Below are positions 23,831-34,476 of a stretch of 64,000 nucleotides of DNA, in pieces. This DNA is from Populus alba (Eukaryota; Streptophyta; Magnoliopsida; Malpighiales; Salicaceae): NCBI RefSeq assembly GCF_005239225.2, contig NC_133294.1:19109631-19173630 (forward strand), read 5' to 3'. The notes under the pieces are model-generated. The model did no database searches. It was not told the origin of the DNA and was given only the letters and a program-made list of their open reading frames with translations. Position 1 is the stretch's first letter. The number at the start of each line of letters is the position of its first letter. The position numbers and the translations under genes are program-made.

Positions 23831-24149
23831 GTTTTGCATAGCTAGCACGAATATCAATGGGAGGAGAGAGAAAAATAAAAACAAATTATCGTTGACATCA
23901 CATCGTCACACCAATACTGACACGGGTTGCCCTAAAAGGAAAAAGGACGACATGACACTTCCGACGACATACAAGAAGGGAGTTTTTGATTGTCTGGAAA
24001 AACTGCACATATCGCATAAAAGGGTGGACACCTCTCACATGCTAGCACGCGTGTTGCATGCATCATCTACTTTATTTTTTAATTATATTTTATTAACAAG
24101 AACTAATTGAGGAGAGAAGATCATTATTCTGCTTCTCATAAAGTATTGT

Positions 24150-24543
24150 TCATTGGAACAATTTTTTTTTTTTAATTTCATCTTTTAACTTTAGATTTAT
24201 TGGGAATTGAGCTTTATAGTTTGTTTTGATTTGTTTTCTATGAGATTATTTTAATCTTATGACTTGAGTCATGAGTTTTGTGAGTTAATCTGGTTGACTT
24301 GGGTTTTTTTTAATCTTTTTTGTCATTGAATTATTTTTTTTTCAATTTCATCCTAAACCATATGCGTTGATTGAAATTAAACTTCATAATTCATTTTAGT
24401 TTGTTTTCTATAAGGTTATTCTAATCTCATGACCTAAGTCAAGGGTTTAATGGGTTAAATAGGGTTGACTCGAGTCTTTTTTTTTTTAATTGATTTTTTT
24501 TCAATTTCATCATTGAATGTTGAATTGATTAGGAATTGAGTTT
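24150..24543 (+). repeat. Dispersed AT-rich repeat, left part (split by solo LTR)
   Basis: Two or three loosely related copies of the unit 'ttgattgaaattaaacttcataattcattttagtttgttttctataaggtta' type DNA (described by short words only: 'aattgag', 'gacctaagtcaagggttt', 'gggttgactc'). It is interrupted after 'aattgagttt' by the solo LTR and resumes at 26170 with 'agtttcataattt', as expected for one original repeat. Confidence 0.6.
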
Positions 24544-26169
24544 TGATGCAACCATATTATTGGATAGTTTCACCCATATTTAACTAATTTTTTGCATATG
24601 TTTTATATATAAAATGCATTGATATTCTTTATTTTATGTTTTGAAGGCATTTTTGGATGAAAGATGCAAAAAGGAGTAAATTGAAGGTAATTGGCAGATT
24701 TGACGTTCAGTCGATGTTTTGTGCAGAGCGTGAGCTCTAAAAGTCGAAATGAAGTGATTCTAGTGGCATTAAAAATATAACATCCATACCTTTCTCGACA
24801 TCTAAGGCAAGACAATAAAATAAGGAAGAGCATGGAAATCGCAGCTTTCAAAGTCAAATCTCGCAATCTGCCAGTGTTAACCTTCGGTCATTCCGACTTG
24901 AATATTTAGAGCTACAAAAGTCCAATTGATGCAAACTCAATTGTTTTGGATTCCTGACTCAAAGGAATATAAAAGATCCAAATTTAAGCCAAAAACGATG
25001 TCATATGAGGGAGATATGATTTTTCAAAGATGATAACTAAATTCTGCCAGCAAATAGGTTTCGTGAAGAAACGAGTCCAAATTACGTTCCGAAGCATCTA
25101 AATCGACATCCAAGTTTTTATTTCAGCAATGTAGCTCCTCAAAGTCAAAGCTTGAAGATTTCATGCAAAGCTATTTCTCCTTTTTTAGGAAAATAGTTAT
25201 TGAACTACTTAAATGTAAATTGTCTACTTAAGGGAGGACTATTTTGTAAAATAGAGATTAGAGTTTCCTAGCATATAAAAAGAATGAGAGAAGACAGGGG
25301 GGGCAGCCACCCAAGAGGAGAAAAATGCCCCCCTCCTCTAAGAAACCCTAAATCATGCATTCTTCCATCTTTTTGATTAGTTGTTTAACAAACATGCAAG
25401 GCTAAACTCATTTTCTTGGTTGCAAGGACATAAAAACCTTCAGATTTCAAGAACTGTGAGATTTATTCTTCAATTTATTTTCAGTTTGTATTATGAATGA
25501 GTATGTTTGTTTTTCTATGCATATTTCCTATGATTGTTTATCTTAATTTGTTAGAGCGGACTCTAAGTTATTATTGTGAACAATCTATTGCTAAGTATGA
25601 TATCAAAACTGGAGTTGTGGTATATAAACTTGTGAAGCAACTAAGTTTGATAATTGTAGCGGAACTATGTTATTAAATTAGGGAGAACATTCAATCAAAG
25701 CAACATAAGCAGACAACTTAGTTGTTAAGATTAATGAATTTATCTAGATCTTAAGGCTGCCATTGGAATAAATCATTAGTGCGAACACTGTGATTATTTG
25801 TTGGTTAGGGTTAGTTATATGGCGGATCCGTTAATTAACCAACGTTAAGAAAAGATAAAAATTTAGAATATAAACTGGAGTTTCGTTTCAAGGATCAGTT
25901 CTGATTTCTATAAGTGGATGTGTGCTTGCGACTAAGGTTTGTTCTTTTAATAATTTTTTGATTTTATTAAATTCTGTTTGATAGTTTTCTGTTTTATTTT
26001 GCTTTAGCCTATATAACATCCAACCCCCCCCCCCAAATTGCATAACGTATAGCATAAAAATCTGAATTAAATCTTCCTCGTGAGATCGACCCCTTGCTTG
26101 CTCTATATTATCTTGTGTGTTGTGTTTTAAGTTAGGATAATTAATTTGTGCGACCGCGACATCGCAAAA
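24544..26169 (+). mobile_element. Solo LTR (1626 bp) with 5-bp target-site duplication
   Basis: Begins TGATGCAACC and ends GACATCGCAAAA, flanked by AGTTT at 24539-24543 and 26170-26174. The related copy at 48576-48858 (opposite strand) ends GCAACA, so the final CA here has mutated. Flanking repeat DNA is continuous across it. Within it are a TATA-like 'catataaaa' at about 25272 and polyadenylation-type AT-rich DNA downstream, as in an LTR promoter. No internal region, PBS or second LTR is next to it, so it is a solo LTR left by LTR-LTR recombination. Lineage unknown; 'ccttgcttgctctatattatcttg' DNA near the end resembles gypsy LTRs I have seen in woody eudicots, but that is an impression. Confidence 0.72.
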
Positions 26170-26406
26170 AGTTTCATAATTTATTTTGATTTGCTTTCTA
26201 TTAGGTTATATTAGTCTCATGGTTCGGGTTTGATAGGTTAACCCGAACTCACTTAAGTTTTTTTTCTTCTTTTTTAGTTGATGTTTTTCAATCTCATTCT
26301 TCAACATTGCTTTGATTAATAATTGAGCTTCGATATGTTTTTTGATTTATTTTTTATAAGGTTATCACGGTTTAATGACCTAGACAGATTCAATATGTTA
26401 TTGTCT

Positions 26407-26408
<2 letters not shown>
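26170..26408 (+). repeat. Dispersed AT-rich repeat, right part (split by solo LTR)
   Basis: Continues the repeat interrupted at 24543 ('agtttcataatttattttgatttgc', 'ctcatggttcgggtttgat'). Ends in the AT microsatellite. Confidence 0.55.

Positions 26409-26445
<37 letters not shown>
26409..26445. repeat. (AT)n microsatellite
   Basis: Uninterrupted AT dinucleotide run of about 37 bp. Confidence 0.95.
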
Positions 26446-26447
<2 letters not shown>

Positions 26448-27639
26448 GTCATTTTAAATTTTATTAATCACACTATGTTTTTTTTTTTTTCTTGTTGTCC
26501 AACTTGTCTTTGGATTTGCCAAGTTAATCGGGTGACATCGTATCAATCTCTACACGGTTAAAATATTTTTCTTGTTGAAAACATATTATCAAATACCTGG
26601 ATATTTTTTTTTAAAAAAAAATTTATTTGACCCACAACTTAGCACAAATAAATGATCTAGTATTTATTCAAATACTAAATTGCTCCTAAGCCAACATGAT
26701 AATAATAATAATAAAAAATAGTATGAAAATATAAAAAAACCCTAAATGCTGGTTCTATTTTTTTTTGTTTGAAGGGTAATTGAAGCCATTTCATTGTGCT
26801 AAAAAAAGTATGAAAATACTGAATTATCTCCAATCAATTTAATAAAGACTAATAAACCTTGTAAAAAGATATCATTGCCCCCAATAATTAGTTTAACATT
26901 TTTTTGTGAAAAGAGCAAAATTGTCATTATACTTGAGTTGAGTCTAGGCGAACAATGTTTTTCCTAGGGGTTTTAGCTTTTTTTAACAAGTGAGATTTAT
27001 TAGATGGCAAAACATATTTTTTCCTATAAAAGATCATGATCAAAACAGGTTTACGTGCCTATGCATGTCTACAGAGGGTAGTGAGGTTCTTATTAACAAA
27101 GCAATGAAAGAGCTAAGTATAATGTTGTTCACTCCACTGTAGTCTTCCACCCAATTACACTATAGATTCACATAATGTAATTTTTTTCTTCTAGTTATGT
27201 AGTTTTTTTTTTGGTTATTTTACTTTTATTTTATTCAATTTTGGTCTTAATAGTTTGTTTTGATGATTTTGATGTGGGCTTTTGTAGAATTGAAAAAAAA
27301 TTCCATCATTGGGTTGGCACATGATTGTTTGAAAAATCATTTGAATTTTTTATTTTTCAAAAGATTAAAAATAAAGAGATAACAATGGAAAATAAGGAAA
27401 AAAAATGCAAACCATTTTGTCACTATAAGGAAGATGAGAAGAAATCAGACATGAAAAACAAGGTGATGAGAGAAAAAAAAGAAAGATGAAAAGATTAAAA
27501 AGAAAAATGGATCGTTGAAACTATACCGGTTATAGTTTTGTTTTGTCACCGTAGAAAGATGTAGTTAGTTTATGTTGGGTCAGGATCGCAAAGCGCAATG
27601 CTAGTTTTGCCTTAAATAAAAATGCATGGTTACTTGTCT
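26446..27639. other. AT-rich intergenic DNA
   Basis: No gene or bounded element recognised; short 'aataat' runs and poly-T tracts. Confidence 0.45.
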
Positions 27640-29450
27640 ACCGATGACTTAAAAATTTGTGTTTTCCCTATAGACATGCGTCAAACATATCAATGTTGTG
27701 AATTTAAAAGATTGCAGATTGTATGGAATGAAGAGTTATGACTGTTACATGTTTATGCATACACCCATTAATTCTATTAGCTTACCATGATTTATTTCCA
27801 ATATCAGATGCTCTCATGGAGATCAATAACTTCTTTAGAGATATATACTCCAATAAGTTGCAAACAAAACATATGGAGAGGCTTGAAACGAATATTGTCA
27901 AACTTGAGATGATATTTCCTTTATTATTTTTCAAATCAATAGAGCATATACCTATACATTTATCATTTAAGGCAAAAGGTGGAGGCCCAGTCCAATATAA
28001 ATAGATGTATCTATTTGAGAGGTTAAGGATTACACATATATCGTAATTAAAATTTTATTGTCTTTCTTTGTATATTTCAAAACATTCATTTAATTTCATA
28101 CAGATATTTGTTCAACATTAAGAGAAAAGTAAAAAACAAGTGCGTGTTGAGGCTTCAATATGCGAGGCCTATATTGTTGAAGAGATTTCAATATTTATCT
28201 TGTACTATTTTGAGGCTCAATTGAGAACAAGAATCAATGGCGTTCCAAGACATGATGATGATGAGGAAGTGCTTTCATGTGAGAAGTTGTCAATATTCTC
28301 CCATCTTGGATGACCCGTACCAAAAGATATTGTGTAGGGAAGATATTTGTCAAAAATAAAATTCAAACAAGTATATAATTATGTGCAATTTAACCGCGAT
28401 AAACTAAGATTTTTTATTTAGTAAGTATACTATTTAACATGTCGATATTTTCAAATAATTTATCTCTTATAATATCATAAACTGTTACATTGTTGAATTC
28501 TTCGCAGGCAATATCTTAATATTTACTGTCTTAAAACTCACAGCTAATTGAATTTTAAATATTTTGATTACAGGATGAACAATTTTCCATGTAGTTCAGA
28601 ACACATATAAATACTATATAATTATTCTTATCTCCCAGGATACTTAATTTCATTATATATTTCTCGTTAATTGTTCATGGTTGTACTTCATATACCAGGT
28701 TTTTTAATTGGAAGGGAATGCTAGTGTTACTTTGTCTTTACTAAGTTTTAGTCCTAAAAGAAAGGTGAAGTGCTACAACAAGTATTTCATCAGTGGACAT
28801 ATGTTTCATATTGAAGAATATGAGCAGGGTAAAAAGAAATATAACGATGGAGTTTGTATTAAGGGATTGCCTTTTAATGAGTTGGAAGTTAACTATGATA
28901 GGAAGTTGGAAGAGGTCAATGAATTGAAATATTATAATGAGTAGAATAAAGTATTTTTATTTAAATGCTATTGGTATGACACCACTAACATAGGAATCAT
29001 AGTAGATCCCTATTATGATTTAGTCAAAATTAATTTATAGACTAGACTCCGCAATGTCGGCAATGTCTTTGTTTTTGTCAAGCAACGCTAGTAAGTTTAT
29101 TACATATACATTTTTTCTTTAGAAAGGATCGTTCAATAATTGATTGGTTATCCGTAGTGAAAGGGTCATGTCGAAGTTGTTCAGGATGACAATAATGAAT
29201 TAATTATGAGAGATAATGTCTTTTAACTTCGTATGTTAGTTGATCCAGATCAAGTTGTCTTGTCTAATGACTTAGAAGAAAATTCAAATTTAAGAATATT
29301 TTTGCTAATGTTAATGCTGAGGAGTTGAATGATGTTTTGAGCTCCCGTGGACATACACAAGTTGATAAAGGTGATGACAATGAAATCAACGTAGAATATT
29401 GCGATCAATTGATATTTCTGATTAATTTGCACAACCCGAATGTTTAATGT
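27640..29450 (+). pseudogene. CACTA (En/Spm) transposase fossil, TNP2-type C-terminal half
   Basis: Fragments in plus-strand frames follow the order of plant TNP2-like transposases. VNLKDCRLYGMKSYDC (about 27698) is followed by the DUF4218 block (LLAYHDLFPISDALMEINNF, FFRDIYSNKLQTKHMERLE, then IVKLEMIFPLLFF and EHIPIHLSFKAKGGGPVQYK, 27738-28001), and EASICEAYIVEEIS with GVPRHDDDEEV (28150-28270). At 28790-28940 comes FISGHMFHIEEYEQGKK with GVCIKG, at 28960-29030 WYDTT and IIVDP, and at about 29305-29400 NVNAEELNDVLSSRGHTQVD. Frameshifts, stops and an intron-like spacer separate them. The catalytic RNase H-like N-terminal half and any CACTA terminal inverted repeats were not found, so this is a truncated fossil. 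Confidence 0.75.
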
Positions 29451-30071
29451 CATAAACTATAAATGTCAAGAAATCAGAACTTAAAGATTGTTGTTACGCG
29501 CAGGTAACCCATTTGTACAAGTTGGCTTCTGTCATCAATCTTTTTCCAAGTTTTACTGCCACAGTGAGAAGATTTGTTCTCCTTCCTAAATTCTGGAGAG
29601 GGCTATCCCTTTCAGCAAACAAATTCAACAGCTTTGTATGGCTTGAAAGATTCTGTCCATCACTTCTCTTTTTCCTGATGAAATGCATGTAGACATTCCC
29701 GATCACTGTCTTGTTTTCTGCTCATTTTTATCACGAAAGATCATCAGAACACGAGTTTTCTCTGACGAACTATCCGGATTTGGTGTATCGGCGGGCATGA
29801 CAGAGAGAACGAAGAAACTCTCACAGGCATAATTATTACAATTTGTCTCCGTTTTGGTGTCTTATCCCACAGTAAATTCTGAAATACTGATAATAATAAG
29901 ATACCGACCAAATTTATTGACATAAGATGCTAATTGTCTACATTAGATCGACCTTTCTGCGACTAAGCACCTTTTAAGATTCTATATCAATCACGATCGG
30001 AATCTGTGGATGATAGTGGACGTGCCCTTTATGCCTTTCTTTCATCACTCATCTCTAGCTTTCTCACCCTC

Positions 30072-30106
<35 letters not shown>

Positions 30107-31612
30107 GGCTGGCTTTAATTTCCCCCCCTTTCCTGATACATAAAAGTGAGTGTCGTTGGCTGGTTTCCTCCATGATTGACCAATAAAATTGAGTACATAC
30201 CAGGACGTTGATAGGGTCATTTGACAGAAATTGCCTGTGTAACTTCTTGCCCAAGAGGGAGGTGTTCATCAGAAAAAAACAGAAGTTTAGAAATTGATTC
30301 CATTGAGAAAATTGCGTGCATGCTCTATTTAGAAAAACTTGTAGTAGCCGCCACAACAAAATCAGGAAAAAAAAAAAAATAAATTGAAGCATACAAGTCA
30401 AACAAAACTAGTGGGATATGGCAATGAAATTATATGCAACTTGTAAGCAGAAAAAACAAAATCATGCCATAGCTAGTCGGAATTAATGAAATTTTTTTCC
30501 TGTCCTCTATTACTTACAGAGCAGTGGGATGAAAATTATGAATGCTTTTAAGATGGACTCATTAGAGAATGATTTTCATTTTTTTTAATCTATTCGTAAT
30601 TCAAGTTTCTTGAAACATTCCTAATAACTTGTTCAATTTTACATTTTTTTTTTAAAATACCAGTGACAATTTTTTCTTTTACAAGCAGAGTATTTTTCTC
30701 GTGTTGCAGTAGTTATAGTTCGATGTCCAAAAAATAAGCTAGTGAGAATAAATATTTAGTTCATCATAACAATTTAGTTTACAAGAATGCAATGTTATAC
30801 ATCAATGTAAACTTGCAAATAACACATACCTATATCATACTATGCATACCATGCATATATCCAGAATAGCTTAAGAAATTAAAAAAGAATCCTTACATGC
30901 ATACTAATGTATTAGATTAAATGATACCACAATAAGTTATTTATTAAAGCACTTTAAAGAAAATCATCAAGCTTTGTTTTTATCAAGGATTAATCATTTG
31001 TCCTTAAATCTTTATTTCTCATTACTTAGTATAAAATGATGTTTACAATAAGTTTCCCAAAATTCCAACATCACCATCTTATTTAGATGTACATCTAAAT
31101 AAGATTAATGGAACAAAAAGATTTGTAAATCAAATATTTCTCTATGAAGACTAAACCTAGCTTTTAGATTGGAAGGAAAACCAAAGAAAAAACTTTACTT
31201 CAAAAAAAAAAAAAAAAGAGTAAGTAGAAAATAAAAGTGAGGAGGAGTCTATAAAATATAGAAAATCAGTGTAGAAAGCTCTTCCTTCAACCTTTTTTAA
31301 CAGTGGATTTTGGAACCAAAACAGATAAATAATTAATTTGGATAATTATTAAAATTAATTTTTATTATTACTAACTTTGATTACTTGTCATAAAACCATA
31401 ATTAAACTTGAATGTTTTAACTTTAAATTTGATGTTTTTGAGCTGAAAAGAATTGTAGAGGTTTGCAAAAACTCTTGTATAAGAAAATTGATTAGATTCA
31501 TAGGCTGGATTGGACAAAACTATAAGCTAGTAAAACAAAATCTTGATAGGCCAAAGAATTATTTTATAATAAACTCAAATTTAAGACCAAAATAAGTTGG
31601 AAAAAAACATTC
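29451..31612. other. Intergenic, with an unassigned slightly GC-richer block
   Basis: 29494-29800 is more balanced in composition than its surroundings and holds a 70-codon minus-strand open stretch (IGNVYMHFIRKKRSDGQ, NLGRRTNLLTVAVKLGK) plus, in another minus frame, MPADTPNPDSSSEKTRVLM. I recognise no family and no clean gene model joins them. On the minus strand upstream lies a CT-rich leader-like run (the microsatellite at 30075). It could be a gene relic. The rest, 30105-31612, is AT-rich without features. Confidence 0.35.
30075..30104. repeat. (AG)n microsatellite
   Basis: Fifteen AG repeats; on the minus strand a CT run of the kind common in plant 5' UTRs. Confidence 0.95.
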
Positions 31613-32684
31613 AAACCCATGCCTAGGATCTCAGACCCGGAACCTAAAGCATGAGGTCTGAGATCTAAAGCCAGAGCCTAAGGCCTAAAGCTCATGCTCA
31701 AGCCCGCGTGTGTGGGTTAAATTCATACTACTTTGCTTAGGTTTATTTATGACTCTTCAACTTTCCACTATATAAACTACAAGAAAATCTATTTCTTTTT
31801 CATGTGGGATAGAAGATTTTGAGTTTCATAAAATATATCAACTTAGCGGTTTTTGAAATTAATTTCTCATTCACCTTCAACTTATTTTAATCATGTTAAT
31901 GTTTCATATTCAAGAGCTTTTGTTGGAGAAAAGTTTTTAACAAAGTTTTAACTCTAAAAATGAGTATACCATATTTTGAATTTGACCTCAAATATACTCA
32001 TTAACTATGTTTCAATAAAACAAATTGCAATAATCCTCCACTTGAATGAAATTTTCTTTACTAATATAAGACTTAAAGATTTGTAAAGAGATACTAATTT
32101 GGTGGACATCAAGATAGGTAGCTTTTGACTTTAAACACTTAGAGATTTCTTCTGATTCTCACTATTGTGTTTATTTTAGTTTTGAATAATTTCTAGATTC
32201 ATAGGTGTTTCAAAGAATTCAACATTTATCAAAATTCTCAAAGAAACATCCACATTTCATAATCCAAGACAAAACAAAACAAAACCAAACCTATGCCTAA
32301 GATCTAAGACTAAGAACCTAAAGCCCAAGGCCTAAGGTCTAAAACCAATACCCGAGCACGTGCATATAGGTTAAACATGTACTACTTTGCTTAAGTTTAT
32401 TTATGCTACTTCAATTTCTCACTATATCAACTACAAGAACATCTCATTTCTTTTCTATATGGGATAGAGGATTTTAGGTCCTTAAAACATGCCAACTAGG
32501 CTTATTTGAAATTAATTTCTTATTCTCACATAATTTGTTTTAATCATGTTAATCTTTCATGTTAAAGAACTCTTGTTTAAGAACAATTTTCAACAAAGTT
32601 TTAACCTTAAAAGTGAAGATAACCTATTTCAAATTTGACCTCAAATGTATCCATTAATTATATTTTAATAAAATAAATTCCAAC
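31613..32684. repeat. Pair of about 400-bp direct repeats with a 257-bp spacer
   Basis: Copy 1 (31613-32029) and copy 2 (32287-32684) share a start 'aaacc(c/t)atgccta' rich in 'ggcctaa(a/g)g' words, then 'actactttgctta', 'cactatat(a/c)aactacaagaa', 'tgggatag', and 'gaccTCAAAT(a/g)TA' before an end at 'caaatt'. By eye they are diverged, mostly through substitutions. The copies could be LTRs of a very small element (each begins TG and ends near CA a few bases inside), but no PBS follows copy 1 and no target duplication was found, so a plain old duplication is as likely. Confidence 0.6.
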
Positions 32685-32928
32685 ATGGTTGCCATCTTGT
32701 ATTGATAATAAGGGGGAAAAACCTTAAAAAAATGAACAAGGATAGACAATTTAACTTGAACTCGATGGATACCAAATTAAATGGATAAGTTTTTTTGGAT
32801 AGTTATTTTACTCAATATAAAATAGATATAATATGGATATTGTCAAACCCAATTCAAAAATCTAATTCAAACCTCTTCCAAGATACATTCATATTTCATA
32901 TTATATATATAAGTATCATTATTCATAT

Positions 32929-34390
32929 GAACACATTGATTAAATAAATATATGGTTTGAACATTGACTTGATATTCAAGTGAATGTGCAATGTGTTATT
33001 ACTAGACAACATTTATTAAATTATCTTTAGTGCTGAAAGTTTGTCCATCTATCAAATTAACGCTACCAACTAAATTTCTATAATAAATAGACCAATAATT
33101 ACAAATCATGTCATCAACTTTTGTATCATAATCAAATCCTGTAACAAAAGGCCTTATTATCTCATCATTGTCATTTGATGTCTTAACTAAAGCTATGACA
33201 CCCTCATCTTCATTATCACTAAGTTTGGAAGAGTAATAGCTAAGTTGATCATTGTATACAATTTTAATCCTACTTGTCTAAGTGATCACAAACTTTTATA
33301 AATGTATCTTTCACTGTCCTAAACATACCAACACCAATAAAATATGATGCTTATCTAAATGGTCAAGTAGATATGGGTAAAAATATAGTAATATATCCAT
33401 GCTCTATATTATAGAAGCTTCTATGTTTAGGTCAACTAATTATATACAACTCCATTATGTTTGATCCATTTTGGATAAACAATTCTATAAAATTCCCAAA
33501 ATCAACATCACAAGCAATTGGTATAGGAAAATATTGATGTTCTCCAATAAGACACCTCTAAGTAATATCTATTTTAACATCATTATGATTCAACCCAAAT
33601 CCTCCATATATAACTTGTTTGGTATCTTTAAATGACATGCCTCTTCCATTGACATTTAGGTGCATAAATACATTGTAATTGAATAAATATTTGGTTTGAA
33701 TGTTGACCCAATATTCAAGTAAATGTGCAATGTGTCATTTCTTAACAACATCTATTGAATCATATTTAGTGATGAAAGTTTATCTAACTACCAAATTAAC
33801 ACTACCAACCTGATTCCTATAATAAATAGACCAATCATTACAAATCATATCATCAACTCTAGTATCATAACCAAATTCTAGAACATAAAGCCTCATGAAT
33901 TATCTTATCATTATTATCTAATATTTCAACTAAATTCATGGCATCCTCATCTTTATTATCACTAGGTTTTGAGAAGCTATACCTACGCTAATCACTGTAT
34001 ATAGTGTTAATCCTATTTTGATCACAAATTCTCATAAACATATCTTCCACTGTTTTAGATGTGCCAACATCAATATAAAATGATGCTTGTCTAAGTGGTC
34101 GAGCATATGTGGATACAAATATAGTAGTGTCTTTGTGCTTCAAATTATAGAAGCTTATACTTTTAGATCGATTAGTCATATACAACCCTATCATGTTTGA
34201 TCCGCTTTGGATGAAAAATTTCATCATATTCCCAAAATCCATATCACATGTAATCGATACAGATGTTTTCCAACAAGACACTTCCAAGTAATATCTATTT
34301 CAACATGATTATAATTCAACTCAAGTCTTCCACATATAATTTGTTTGGTATCTTCAAATGACATGCTTTTAGTAGCATTCAAGAACTCAG
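32929..34390 (-). pseudogene. Tandemly duplicated Mutator-like (MULE) transposase N-terminal fragment
   Basis: Two head-to-tail copies with a period of about 739 bp (copy A about 32929-33670, copy B about 33671-34390). On the minus strand copy B reads MSFEDTKQIICGRLELNYNHVEIDITWKC, then CDMDFGNMMKFFIQSGSNMIGLYM, then STYARPLRQASFYIDVGTSKTVEDMF, then DWSIYYRNQVGSVNLVV and the start of the MuDR DNA-binding region (IAHLLEYWVN). This matches the region ahead of, and the beginning of, the DBD_Tnp_Mut domain of plant MULE transposases. Both copies have stops and frameshifts; the catalytic DDE domain and SWIM finger are absent. Copy B keeps the longer open stretch (33988-34287). Confidence 0.55.
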
Positions 34391-34395
34391 TACTT

Positions 34396-34456
34396 TTATC
34401 AATATAAGTGATACTATTATTCATACAAGGAATAATAGTATCACTTATATTGATAA
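34396..34456. repeat. Perfect 26-bp inverted repeat with 9-nt loop
   Basis: Left arm 34396-34421, loop CATACAAGG at 34422-34430, right arm 34431-34456; every base pairs. A 21-bp direct repeat overlaps it (34419-34439 and 34456-34476). It lies exactly at the distal edge of the second MULE copy. Confidence 0.9.
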
Positions 34457-34476
34457 TTCATACAAGGAATAATAGT

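Noticed and set aside
31613..32684. Firm call of a TRIM retrotransposon
   Set aside because: No primer binding site after the first repeat and no target-site duplication; kept only as a possibility.
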